Origin: Bacillota bacterium
GTDB lineage: Bacteria > Bacillota > Sulfobacillia > Sulfobacillales > JAIMBI01
Length of the DNA: 34,588 bases
NCBI GenBank assembly: GCA_021795575.1
Contig: JAJYPH010000015.1
Coordinates: 1-34,588, forward strand
Reading direction: 5' to 3'
Part shown: one piece after another, positions 7,360 through 15,279 of the stretch
Numbering within the stretch: position 1 is the first letter of the stretch
Layout of the letters: each line of letters begins with the position of its first letter
Program-made: the position numbers and the translations under genes
The notes under the pieces: generated by a model
Told to the model about the DNA's origin: nothing
What the model saw: only the letters and a program-made list of their open reading frames with translations
Database searches by the model: none

Positions 7360-7739
7360 TGCGGCGCCGCCGGCGGCGATGCCACCGCCACCGCTACCAC
7401 CATGCCTGCGTCATGCGTCAGCGCGACGGCCAGCTCGCGGCCGCCCAGCCAAGTGCGCGCCAAGGCGCCGCGCACGGACACCCGCGGCGCCCCCCATTCA
7501 TCCACGGCAATCTCGATGTCGCGCCAGCTGACACGGGTTCCGCATCCCAGCGCCTTCAGCACCGCCTCCTTCATGGCCATGCGCCCCGCGACAAAGCGCG
7601 CGCGCCCTCCCAGGGACTCTGGAGCCTGCCGCCCCTCGGCCTCCGTCAGCAGCTCCTTCACCACCGCGTCGCCCCATTTGGCCAGCAGCCGCGCGATGCG
7701 GGCCTCGGGCACCAGATCCACCCCCACGCCGGGCATCAT
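7356..7739 (-). CDS. acpS: Holo-ACP synthase (4'-phosphopantetheinyl transferase)
   Basis: A 127-residue AcpS-type enzyme that moves the phosphopantetheine arm from CoA to the carrier-protein serine. Family marks are GVGVDLV with D8 at the N-terminus, FVAGRMAMKEAVLKALG with E58 (metal-binding Asp and Glu of the family) and the C-terminal ALTHDAGMVVAVAVA strand. Length is normal for AcpS. The first of two adjacent ATG codons (7739) overlaps the glycosyltransferase stop as ATGA. It presumably charges the ACP encoded first in the operon. Whether it is the genome's only AcpS or a cluster-dedicated copy cannot be told from the window. Confidence 0.9.
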   Translation of the reverse strand: MMPGVGVDLVPEARIARLLAKWGDAVVKELLTEAEGRQAPESLGGRARFVAGRMAMKEAVLKALGCGTRVSWRDIEIAVDEWGAPRVSVRGALARTWLGGRELAVALTHDAGMVVAVAVASPPAAPQ

Positions 7740-8626
7740 GGCGCGTCCCCCTCGCACACGAACTCCTGCTCATTGAACAGGTCCTCGGAAAATCCGAGCG
7801 CCACCACCGACTCCAGATAGCTGACGAGGGCGGCCACTCCGCGATCCCGGTGCTTAGCCGCCAGGTACCTGAAGTTGGGCAGCCCCCGGCGAAATTTCTC
7901 CGCGCTGGATCGCGAGTGCTCCAGGTGGCAGTTCACGGCGTCGGGCGCATCGGCCAGCCGCCAGCCGCGCTGCTCGGCCCGGTAGCCCAGGTCGGTATCC
8001 TCGCCCCCCCATCCGGTGCCAAAGCGCTCGTCGAAGCCTCCGAGGGCTCCAAAGACGCCGGCGCTGACCGACAGGTTCGATGTGCAGGTGTGGGCAAACC
8101 GGTAGGCGTGGTGCACAGGCAGTGCCAGCGCCCGGCGGGCGCGCGCTTCCCCCACGGTCATGCGCGCCTTCCCCCACAGCCGATCCAGCGCCGCCGGGGT
8201 GACGGGCTCCGCCAGCCACGCGGGCACTTCATCCACGGGGATGGCCCAGCGGCGCCCGCGATACAGCCAGCCCGGATCCGCCTGAAGCCGCCGCACATGA
8301 GCCGCGATGAATCCCCGCTGGGGGACCATGTCGTCATCGCTGAACACGAACCACGAGCCGCGCGCTTGGGCCGCCGCCTGATTGCGCGCGGCCGCCGCCC
8401 CGCGGTGCGTGCCGCGCACGACCTGCAAGGGAAATGGCAGCCGGCACGACGCGAGCCAGGCGCCTGTTCCATCCGTGGACCCGTCATCGGTGACCACTAC
8501 TTCGAAGGGAAATCCCTGCGGAGTCAGGGCAAACGCCTCCAACACCGCACGCAGCCGATCCCGCTTGTTGTAGGTCGGCATGACGACAGAGGCTAGGGGC
8601 CGCCTGGGCCGCGCCCCCGCGGTCAT
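7736..8626 (-). CDS. GT2-family glycosyltransferase
   Basis: A 296-residue GT-A fold glycosyltransferase. The N-terminus has the typical ASVVMPTYNKRDRL start and VTDDGSTDGT; the metal-binding DxD-type motif is FSDDDMVP. The C-terminal half has GGFDERFGTGWGGEDTDLGYRA, characteristic of the Glyco_transf_7C-like acceptor domain, with the GGED residues expected at the active site. It has no membrane segment and should act at the cytoplasmic face. The ATG at 8626 overlaps the ketoreductase stop as ATGA. Its place inside a carrier-protein operon suggests that it glycosylates the lipid or polyketide product. Sugar donor and acceptor cannot be inferred. Confidence 0.9.
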   Translation of the reverse strand: MTAGARPRRPLASVVMPTYNKRDRLRAVLEAFALTPQGFPFEVVVTDDGSTDGTGAWLASCRLPFPLQVVRGTHRGAAAARNQAAAQARGSWFVFSDDDMVPQRGFIAAHVRRLQADPGWLYRGRRWAIPVDEVPAWLAEPVTPAALDRLWGKARMTVGEARARRALALPVHHAYRFAHTCTSNLSVSAGVFGALGGFDERFGTGWGGEDTDLGYRAEQRGWRLADAPDAVNCHLEHSRSSAEKFRRGLPNFRYLAAKHRDRGVAALVSYLESVVALGFSEDLFNEQEFVCEGDAP

Positions 8627-9378
8627 GCCGTGAGCCCCCCATCCACGACGATAGTGGTGCCGTTGATGTATGAGGCAGCCGGGCTGGCGAGGAAGCGGAC
8701 GACCGCGGCCACCTCGCGGGGATGTGCAAAACGCCCGAGGGGGATGTCCGCCAAGTACTGCCGCCGCACCTCAGCCGGCAGGCCGGCCACCAGCTCCGTT
8801 TCGATGAATCCCGGCGCCACCGCGTTGGCGCGCACGCCCGTGCCTGCGAGCTCACGCGCCAGCGAGCGGGTCAGCGACACCAGCGCCGCCTTGCTGGCGG
8901 CGTACAGGGCTTGTCCCCGAGCGCTTTTAAGGGCCGCCGCCGACGCGACATTAATGATGTGTCCGCGCCGGCGGAACAGCATGTCGCGCCCCAGGGCCGT
9001 CATGAGCGCCAGGGGCGCGCGCACATTCACGGCTTGGACCGCATCCCACTCGTCCGGCGTCTGCAGGAACAGCAGGCCATCGGCGCTGATGCCCGCATTG
9101 TTCACCAGCACTTCAAACGGACCCGCGCCGCGGGCAACCTGCTCCAGGCGGGCGGCCCACTCCTCGGGGGGTGCTGCCAAGTCCCAGCGCATGGGCACGA
9201 AGCGTGTGTGCGGGCACCGGCGCGCGGCCGCGGCGGCCGCCGCGGCCGCCGCGTCTTCGCGCGTGCGATAGGTGAACACCACGGGGTCGAAGCGGGCGCC
9301 CAGCGCCGCCACCAGCGTTCGCCCCAGTCCCCGCGATCCGCCGGTGACCAGGGCCGCCCCGCTCCGCGGCCCGCTCAT
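8623..9378 (-). CDS. FabG-like 3-ketoacyl-ACP reductase
   Basis: A 251-residue SDR predicted to reduce 3-ketoacyl-ACP to 3-hydroxyacyl-ACP with NADPH. It has VTGGSRGLG at the nucleotide site, NNAGIS, the catalytic Ser in NVASAAALKS, the YAASK motif (Tyr-x3-Lys, the ketoreductase spacing) and the C-terminal INGTTIVVDGGLTA. A run of alanines at about 45-55 is a local oddity from repeated GCG/GCC codons (around 9230-9250). The ATG at 9378 overlaps the ACP stop as ATGA; an upstream in-frame start would extend into the ACP gene. Together with the dehydratase and FabL-like enzyme it supplies a complete reductive cycle. Confidence 0.88.
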   Translation of the reverse strand: MSGPRSGAALVTGGSRGLGRTLVAALGARFDPVVFTYRTREDAAAAAAAAAARRCPHTRFVPMRWDLAAPPEEWAARLEQVARGAGPFEVLVNNAGISADGLLFLQTPDEWDAVQAVNVRAPLALMTALGRDMLFRRRGHIINVASAAALKSARGQALYAASKAALVSLTRSLARELAGTGVRANAVAPGFIETELVAGLPAEVRRQYLADIPLGRFAHPREVAAVVRFLASPAASYINGTTIVVDGGLTA

Positions 9379-9665
9379 ACGGCCTGCTCGCCGCGCCGCT
9401 CCACGCACAGGTCATAGAGCGCGCCCAGCGTCTGAAAGGCACCGGTATCCTTCTGCGTGATGCGTATGCGGTGCAGCTTCTGCAGGGCGACGGCCAGCTC
9501 AAGGCAGTCCACCGAGTCCAGCCCCAAGCCGTCCTCGCCCATGAGCCGCGTCTCGCGGCCCAGCGCCTGGCTGTCCATATCCAGTTCGAGATGCGTCACC
9601 ACCAGCTCCGCTAAATCTGCCAGCGTGAGCCCGGGCGCGCCGTCGGTCTTCAGCACGGTTGCCAT
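9375..9665 (-). CDS. Acyl carrier protein
   Basis: A 96-residue carrier protein. The phosphopantetheine attachment site is S51 in the LGLDSVDCLELAVALQ segment, and the surrounding helices fit the four-helix ACP fold. It is slightly longer than housekeeping AcpP and less acidic. The start is the ATG at 9665, nine bases after GGAGG; the ATG three codons earlier abuts the SD directly. It is the first gene of the minus-strand operon, so its promoter should lie in 9666-10113. It is expected to carry the growing chain for the two ketosynthases encoded on the other strand. Confidence 0.9.
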   Translation of the reverse strand: MATVLKTDGAPGLTLADLAELVVTHLELDMDSQALGRETRLMGEDGLGLDSVDCLELAVALQKLHRIRITQKDTGAFQTLGALYDLCVERRGEQAV

Positions 9666-10113
9666 CGTGGCCATCCTCCTTCGATTGTTCGGCTTCGCTG
9701 CCGCCAAGCTTGGCGGCCGTTCGCGTGGAAAGTGCCGTCGCGGAGCGGGCGTACTGCGGCCCACATGGCGGAGCGCCTCCGCGACCCGGGTCGATGATGC
9801 CGCTCGCGATCCCACGGTCGGATCCGGAGTGGAAGGGAAGTTGTCCCTGCCCACCCCACCGTAAGAGGTCCCGCACACGGGGAGCCTCGGGAAAACCCTA
9901 GGCTAAGCCCTGGTATTTTCACCGGGGACCACCAGGGCCCAGCCGCCCACACTGAGGGTCGTTGAGAGGCGATCGGGCGGGCGGCTGGCCCACACGCTCG
10001 GCTCCCACTCTATAGGCAGGCAACACGCGAGACGGGCTGCGGCACAAAGCCCCCGACCCCAAGCGGCATGTGAATGGCCGAGAGGGCAAAACCGCGAAAG
10101 GAAAGGTGACAGG
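9666..10113. promoter_or_regulatory. Divergent control region between the two biosynthetic operons
   Basis: This 448-bp gap separates the ACP start (minus strand) from the ABC-transporter start (plus strand), so it must hold promoters for both halves. No open frame here has a believable start and composition. A possible plus-strand -10 (TATAGG at 10011-10016) lacks a good -35. The most distinct structure is the 8-bp inverted repeat at 9907-9938. I cannot assign promoters firmly. Confidence 0.6.
9907..9938. promoter_or_regulatory. Inverted repeat, possible operator
   Basis: GCCCTGGT (9907-9914) and ACCAGGGC (9931-9938) form a perfect 8-bp inverted repeat with a 16-bp AT-richer centre. Arm centres about 24 bp apart, in the shared upstream region of two divergent operons, suit a dimeric regulator. 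The nearby LuxR-type regulator is a candidate, by inference only. Confidence 0.4.
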
Positions 10114-11127
10114 ATGGCGATGACAACGAATTCCCGGATGCTGGCCACCGGCTCCGATGGCGCGGGAGGGCTCCGCCAAGCCGCCCCCGCCGGCTCCGCG
10201 CCGGTGGTCGCCGGCCAAAACCTCGGCAAGCGCTATGGAGACCGGTGGGCGGTGCGCCACTTGGACCTCACGCTGTACTCCGGGGAGGTGTTTGGCCTCT
10301 TGGGCCCCAACGGGGCCGGCAAGACGACCACCTTCAATTTGCTGGCGGGGCTTCTGTCCGCCGACGAAGGCGAGCTCACGGTGCTGGGAGAGCCGTGGCA
10401 CCACCCACGCGCTGCGGCGCGCCGCCAGCTGGGGATGGTGCCGCAGCACCTCGCCCTCTACCCGGAGCTGTCCGCCCGCCAGAACGTCCACTTCTTTGGC
10501 CGGCTGTATGGGCTCGCGGGCACCGCCCTGGACCAAGCGGCCATCAGAGCGCTGGACGCGGTGGGGCTGGCCGACCGCCAGCATGACACGGTGGCGGCGT
10601 TCAGCGGCGGGATGAAGCGGCGCCTCAACATCGCCTGCGCGGTGCTGCATCGGCCGCAGATCCTGCTCCTGGATGAGCCGACCGTCGGTGTCGACCCGCA
10701 GTCCCGCAACCTGATTTTCCAGACGCTCCAGCAGCTTGCCGACGACGGCGTGACCATCGTGTACACCACGCACTACATGGAGGAAGCGCAGGCGCTGTGC
10801 GACCGGGTGGCCATCGTGGACGGCGGCCGCGCGGTGGCGGAAGGCACGGTCTCCGAGCTGCTGCGCCAGCACGGCGAAAGCGTGATCCAGGTGACCGTGG
10901 ATCCCCCGCAGGCCGCGTGCCTGGAGCGGGCTCTCGCCGGTGCCGGAGCGGAGGTGACGCTCACCGGTGGGACGCTCGCGATTCGCGCGCGGGATGTGCC
11001 GGAGACGCTCGCGCTTGTCACCCATCACTTGGCGGCGCTCGCCATCCGCCCCACGTCGCTGGATCTGGTGCCGGCCAGCTTGGAAGCCGTTTTCCTCACC
11101 CTCACGGGGCGGCGGCTGCGCGACTGA
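10114..11127 (+). CDS. ABC transporter ATP-binding protein (drug/lipid-export type)
   Basis: A 337-residue ATPase of the DrrA-like export group. It has Walker A GPNGAGKTT (about 64-72), the Q-loop MVPQHLALYPELSARQNV, the signature FSGGMKRRL, Walker B ILLLDEPTVGVDP and the H-switch VYTTHYMEEAQ. About 30 non-conserved residues precede the domain and a C-terminal extension (about 245-337) follows. The ATG at 10114 has AGGTGA a short distance upstream; ATG at 10120 is an alternative. It pairs with the ABC-2 permease 127 bp downstream and probably exports the cluster's glycolipid or polyketide. Confidence 0.92.
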   Translation: MAMTTNSRMLATGSDGAGGLRQAAPAGSAPVVAGQNLGKRYGDRWAVRHLDLTLYSGEVFGLLGPNGAGKTTTFNLLAGLLSADEGELTVLGEPWHHPRAAARRQLGMVPQHLALYPELSARQNVHFFGRLYGLAGTALDQAAIRALDAVGLADRQHDTVAAFSGGMKRRLNIACAVLHRPQILLLDEPTVGVDPQSRNLIFQTLQQLADDGVTIVYTTHYMEEAQALCDRVAIVDGGRAVAEGTVSELLRQHGESVIQVTVDPPQAACLERALAGAGAEVTLTGGTLAIRARDVPETLALVTHHLAALAIRPTSLDLVPASLEAVFLTLTGRRLRD

Positions 11128-11254
11128 TGGGCTCACCGGCTGTCCGAGCTTTTCGGTGCCGCTGGCGATGGACAGCCCGCCGGAGCCGGGACAGCGGGCC
11201 CGGCGCGATACAGCTCAAGGAGAACGAGAGCCAAAAGAAGGAGGCATCGGCGAA

Positions 11255-12379
11255 ATGTGGCCCATCGCGATGAAAGACTTTTGGATTTACCTGCGCGACC
11301 GCGGGACCATTGTGAACCTGTTTGTCCTGCCCCTGATGTTTGCCGTCGTGCTGACGGCCGCTCTGGGCGGCGTGTTTGGCGGCGGCACTCCCGCTGCCAC
11401 CATGAAGGTGCCGCTGGTGCTGGAGCAGCCGAACCCTGCCGTCACTCAGGCGGTGCAGCGCCTGCCGGGGGTGGTGCTGACCCGCGAAGGCGCCGGGGCG
11501 GCCCGGAGCGCCGTGGCCAGCGGTTCGGCCCTGGCCGCCATCGTGGTGCGCGGCCAGCACGTGATGATTTGGCAAAGTCCCACGGAGCCGGCCACGGCGT
11601 CCCTGTTCCGCGGGGCGGTGGCCTCCGCCATCTCCGCCGGCGTGAGCCGCGCGGACCTTGCGACGCTCATCGCCCGCATCGGCCGGACGTCTGCCGGCCG
11701 CACCCTGGCAGCGGGGCTGTCCCCCATGCCGGCCGTGACGCATCTGGCCGTGGGCGTCACCCGCCAAGCCCCTCACCCCAGCGCGGTGGAGCAGTATGTG
11801 CCGGGCTTTACCGTGGCGTTTCTCTTCTTCATTGCCGCCACCATCGTGCAAAGCTTCTTCAGCGAGCGGGAGCGCGGCACCATGGCCCGCATCCGCGTCG
11901 CCTCGACCAGCCCGCGCGCCATCTTGGCGGGCAAGCTCATCCCCACGTTTGCCATGGGCATCATCCAGGCGGTGGTGATGTTTGCCGCTGGCCACTGGCT
12001 CTTTGGCCTGGCGCTGCCGAACCCCGCCGCGCTGCTGGCCGTGACGGTGGCCATCAGCGTGGCGGCCAACGGGCTGGGCTTGCTGGTCACGTCTTACGCG
12101 CGCACCCAGAGCCAGGCCCAAAACGTGGCGACCCTGCTCGTGTTCCTGCTGGCGGCCGTGGGCGGGTGCTACGTGCCGCGCTTCTACATGCCGCCCATCA
12201 TGCGCTCGCTGGCGCTGGCCACACCCCAGGGCTGGGCCATGCGGGCTTACCAGGCCATTCTGCTGCAGGGGCAAGGCTTGGGCCACGTCTGGCCGAACCT
12301 CGCCGTCCTGATGGGGTTCGGCCTGGTTTTCTTCGTGGTGGCCCTGCTGCGCTTCCGCGTTGACCAGGTGGCCGCGTGA
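11255..12379 (+). CDS. ABC-2 type transporter permease
   Basis: A 374-residue permease. One membrane helix (about 17-40, VNLFVLPLMFAVVLTAAL) is followed by an extracytoplasmic stretch of roughly 150 residues, then about five helices from residue 185 to 365 (VPGFTVAFLFFIAATIV through MGFGLVFFVVALL). SFFSERERGTMARIRVASTS is the typical ABC-2 coupling segment. The ATG at 11255 has AAGGAGG ten bases upstream. The 127-bp gap after the ATPase gene contains a 48-codon open frame starting at TGATG, which I do not call. The next gene overlaps its stop as GTGA. Confidence 0.92.
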   Translation: MWPIAMKDFWIYLRDRGTIVNLFVLPLMFAVVLTAALGGVFGGGTPAATMKVPLVLEQPNPAVTQAVQRLPGVVLTREGAGAARSAVASGSALAAIVVRGQHVMIWQSPTEPATASLFRGAVASAISAGVSRADLATLIARIGRTSAGRTLAAGLSPMPAVTHLAVGVTRQAPHPSAVEQYVPGFTVAFLFFIAATIVQSFFSERERGTMARIRVASTSPRAILAGKLIPTFAMGIIQAVVMFAAGHWLFGLALPNPAALLAVTVAISVAANGLGLLVTSYARTQSQAQNVATLLVFLLAAVGGCYVPRFYMPPIMRSLALATPQGWAMRAYQAILLQGQGLGHVWPNLAVLMGFGLVFFVVALLRFRVDQVAA

Positions 12380-12843
12380 GCGCCATAGGGGAAGGGACGG
12401 CGGCTGCCGCGCACGCGGTCGAGCCGGTGCGCGTGGACGCCTACCTGCCACACCGCGGGGCGCTCTTGCTGGTGGATCGCGTGCGCCGGATGGGGCCGCC
12501 GCTGGCGGCCGCGGAGCTTGATGTCCCGATCGGCCACTGGGCCGTGGCCGGGCACTTTCCCGGCGTCCCCATTTTCCCCGGCGTCCTGCTGCTGGAGTTC
12601 ATGGCACAGACCGGGCGGTTTCTCTTTCCCGAGCCCGGAACCGCACCGGCCCTCTTGGTTCGCGTGCGCCATGCTCGCTTTCTGGCGCCGGTGCATCCGC
12701 CGGCCCGCCTCGTCGCCATGGCCTCACTGGAGGGCGAGGTGGGGCCGCAGTTCCAAATTCGGTGTGAAGCCGTGGACGAGCACGCTCCACCGGAAGGCCG
12801 AGTGGTGGCCCGCGCCCACTTCACCGTCCTCCGGGCGGGGTGA
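12376..12843 (+). CDS. FabZ/FabA-like 3-hydroxyacyl-ACP dehydratase
   Basis: A 155-residue hotdog-fold dehydratase predicted to remove water from 3-hydroxyacyl-ACP. YLPHRGALLLVDRV is the usual opening strand-helix. The catalytic region AGHFPGVPIFPGVLLLEFMAQTG keeps H60 and E74, the family catalytic pair, so it should be active. The GTG start overlaps the permease stop as GTGA, which ties export and biosynthesis into one transcript. An acyl-ACP thioesterase-like role is less likely given the FabZ-type active site. Confidence 0.88.
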   Translation: MSAIGEGTAAAAHAVEPVRVDAYLPHRGALLLVDRVRRMGPPLAAAELDVPIGHWAVAGHFPGVPIFPGVLLLEFMAQTGRFLFPEPGTAPALLVRVRHARFLAPVHPPARLVAMASLEGEVGPQFQIRCEAVDEHAPPEGRVVARAHFTVLRAG

Positions 12844-12955
12844 GCGGCGGGACCACCGTGCGGCAGGTGGCCCCCCCGCCCAACCGGCCTCGATTCCCGA
12901 GCCGATTGATGCGATGAGACCCCATGATCCGGGCGGAGATGGCCACACACGAGCT

Positions 12956-12977
12956 GAGGTTAGAGAGAGGTTAGAGA
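12956..12977 (+). repeat. Tandem 11-bp repeat before the ketosynthase-like gene
   Basis: GAGGTTAGAGA occurs twice head-to-tail (12956-12966 and 12967-12977), directly before the AAGGAG ribosome site of the next gene. It lies in a 148-bp gap that is otherwise free of genes. The 11-bp period and the position next to an SD echo the ribB leader on the other strand. Confidence 0.7.
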
Positions 12978-12991
12978 AAGGAGCGGTCTAC

Positions 12992-13924
12992 ATGCGTTCC
13001 ACGACCCGCATCGCCCTCACGGGCTTTGGCGCCGTCCACCCCGACGGCATGGGCCCGGTCTCCGGCGCGCTGCGCAGCACCGCCCGACTGGACGATGCCG
13101 AAGAGGTCGTCCCGGGCACCTGGCGCCGCACCGTCGCGCAGCCCATCCTAGACCCATGGCTCCCGCCAGCCGGCCGGCGCCGGCTGGACCACCTGGCCCA
13201 AATGGCCGTGGCGGCCGTGCGCGCGGCACTCGCCGACCGGGGTCCCATCCTGGTGAGCAGCCCTCCAGGCCTGTTTGTGGATACTCTGTTTGGCAGCGCC
13301 ACGGCGGTGGCCCGCCTGATGGCGTCGGCCGGCGACCCCGATGGCGTGGTGTCGCCGCTCCTGTTTCCCGGCGTGGTGGCCAATCAAGCGGCCGGCCAGG
13401 CGGCCGCGGCCGCAGGCCTCACCGGACCCTCGACGGTGTTTGGGGGCCACGGGGCGTTCGAGTACGCATGCCTCCAGCTCATGGCGGGCCGCATCTCCGC
13501 CGCCGTGGTGCTTGGCCTCGACGACATCTCTCCGCTGCTCGCCCGCGTGCTCGCGCGATCCGGGATGCGGCTGGGCGCGCCAGCTCCCGCGCCTCAATTG
13601 CTCACCGAGGCGGCTGCGGCGCTCGTACTGGAGACCGAGGCCCACGCCCAGCTGTGCGGCGCGCACGCACGGGTGTGGGTAGCTCCCGAGTGGCAGGACG
13701 CTCCCTCGGGCGCACACCTGGACTCCCGCGCGTGGGACGCGACTTGGGGATTCAGCGCCGCAGCCTGGCTGCCGCTGGCGGTGGGCACGCTCGCGGCCAG
13801 CGGCATACAGGCGCCGGCCGCGCTCCAGGCGGCCGATCCGCTGCGGCCGGGCGTCACCTGGGTCAGGGTGGCTCCTGCCGGCCGCAGCGCCGCCCGACCT
13901 TCCGCACTGGGGGTGGCCCAGTGA
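12992..13924 (+). CDS. Ketosynthase-like chain-length-factor homologue without active-site Cys
   Basis: A 310-residue protein with the N-terminal half of a ketosynthase fold: IALTGFGAVHPDGMG at the start, GPSTVFGGHGAFEYA where the nucleophile elbow should be, and TEAAAALVLETEAHA. The position equivalent to the active Cys appears to be H153. The C-terminal lobe, with the two catalytic His motifs, is essentially missing; full ketosynthases have about 410 residues. Chain-length factors in type II polyketide systems and the short ketosynthase-like proteins of aryl polyene clusters share loss of the Cys. It probably pairs with the intact ketosynthase encoded next, whose GTG overlaps its stop as GTGA. 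The ATG at 12992 has AAGGAG with suitable spacing. Confidence 0.82.
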   Translation: MRSTTRIALTGFGAVHPDGMGPVSGALRSTARLDDAEEVVPGTWRRTVAQPILDPWLPPAGRRRLDHLAQMAVAAVRAALADRGPILVSSPPGLFVDTLFGSATAVARLMASAGDPDGVVSPLLFPGVVANQAAGQAAAAAGLTGPSTVFGGHGAFEYACLQLMAGRISAAVVLGLDDISPLLARVLARSGMRLGAPAPAPQLLTEAAAALVLETEAHAQLCGAHARVWVAPEWQDAPSGAHLDSRAWDATWGFSAAAWLPLAVGTLAASGIQAPAALQAADPLRPGVTWVRVAPAGRSAARPSALGVAQ

Positions 13925-15213
13925 GCGCGCGGACAGCGGTCGCCATCACCGGGCTGGGCGCCGCCACTCCACTCGGTGCCGACGCATCCACCTTCCGGGC
14001 AGGACTGCTGGAGGGGCGGCACGGCTTTGGGCCAGTCAGCCGCTTTGATGCCACCCGCTACGGCGTCAACTGGGCTGGCCAGCTGGACGACGCCGTGTGG
14101 GCGCCCCCTGGCTCCCCGGATGCAGGCTCCCGGCCCGCTCAGCTTCTGGATCGGGTGGCGGCGGAGGCGCTGGCCATGGCCGGCGGGCCGAACGACACGC
14201 GCACGGCGCTGGTGCTTGGCACCACGCTGGGATCCGATGAGCTGTCGCGGGTGGCCTGGCAGGAGCAGCACGGGCACGCACCCGACTATGACACCGTCCT
14301 GTCCGGCATGGCCGACTGTGCGGGCCGGCGGCTGGTGGACCGCCTGGCGCTCGGCGGGCCCGTGTGGAGTGTGGTCACGGCCTGCGCGGCCGGCACCACC
14401 GCCATTGGCGTCGGGGCCGACCTGATTCGCCTGGGTCTCGTGGACCGGGTGCTGGCCGGCGGGGTCGACACGCTTACCGAGCTCATTTATGCCGGGTTTG
14501 ACAGCATGGGGGCGCTCGGGCATGACTGCCGCCCCTTCGCCGAGGACCGGGAGGGCGTCGTGCTGGCCGAGGGCGCCGCCATGATAGTGCTGGAGTCCGA
14601 AGGCCACGCCCGGGGGCGGGGGGCACACATCCAAGCCTGGGTGTTAGGCTGCGGCACCGCCAACGACGCCTACCACGCGACCGCCCCGCACCCCGACGGC
14701 CGCGGCGCGGCATTGGCCATGCAGCGCTGCCTCAGCGACGCGGGGCTCTCCCCCGCCGACATCGACTACGTCAACGCGCACGGCACCGGCACCCACGCCA
14801 ACGATCCCGCGGAGTGGGCGGCCATCGCGGCGGTGCTCGGGAGCCACGCTTGGGAAATTCCTGTTAGCTCGACCAAGAGCCAGATGGGTCACGCCCTGTC
14901 CGCGGCCGGAGCCATCGAGGCGGTGGCCACGGTGCTGGCGCTGCGAGACGGCTTCGTGCCGCCCACCGCGCACCGCCACGCCCCCCTGGCCGCGGCAGTG
15001 GGAGCGGACTTCGTCCAGGACGCCGGGCGCCGGCGGCCGATGGCCTGTGCCCTCAGCAACTCCTTTGCGTTTGGCGGCCACACCGCGTGTCTCGCATTGG
15101 GCCGCGCCGACATCGACTGGAACTCGGAGCGCAGCGGTGGGCATCCAGCGCTCAGATCGCCGTCCCCGGACCCCACGCGCCACCGGGGTGTCCGCGCAGC
15201 ACACTCCCGGTAA
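13921..15213 (+). CDS. Beta-ketoacyl-ACP synthase (FabF/KS-alpha type)
   Basis: A 430-residue condensing enzyme that elongates acyl chains with malonyl-ACP. The catalytic triad is complete: C155 in VVTACAAGTTAIG, H287 in NAHGTGTHAND and H324 in KSQMGHALSAAGA. The C-terminus has NSFAFGGHTACLAL. About 25 extra hydrophilic residues follow the usual end of the fold. The GTG at 13921 overlaps the preceding stop as GTGA, so the two ketosynthase genes are translated as a coupled pair, as in KS-alpha/KS-beta systems. Its product length and starter unit cannot be read from the sequence. Confidence 0.92.
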   Translation: MSARTAVAITGLGAATPLGADASTFRAGLLEGRHGFGPVSRFDATRYGVNWAGQLDDAVWAPPGSPDAGSRPAQLLDRVAAEALAMAGGPNDTRTALVLGTTLGSDELSRVAWQEQHGHAPDYDTVLSGMADCAGRRLVDRLALGGPVWSVVTACAAGTTAIGVGADLIRLGLVDRVLAGGVDTLTELIYAGFDSMGALGHDCRPFAEDREGVVLAEGAAMIVLESEGHARGRGAHIQAWVLGCGTANDAYHATAPHPDGRGAALAMQRCLSDAGLSPADIDYVNAHGTGTHANDPAEWAAIAAVLGSHAWEIPVSSTKSQMGHALSAAGAIEAVATVLALRDGFVPPTAHRHAPLAAAVGADFVQDAGRRRPMACALSNSFAFGGHTACLALGRADIDWNSERSGGHPALRSPSPDPTRHRGVRAAHSR

Positions 15214-15279
15214 GAAGGGGAGCCATCCATTAGGAGAACACGGACGGCGCCGACGGCAAGCGCGACAAGGACGCCGCGC

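Noticed and set aside
11127-11273. 48-codon ORF between the ABC ATPase and permease genes, starting at TGATG
   Set aside because: No SD of its own, basic low-complexity product, and the permease has its own good SD inside it. The overlap is likely chance in GC-rich DNA.
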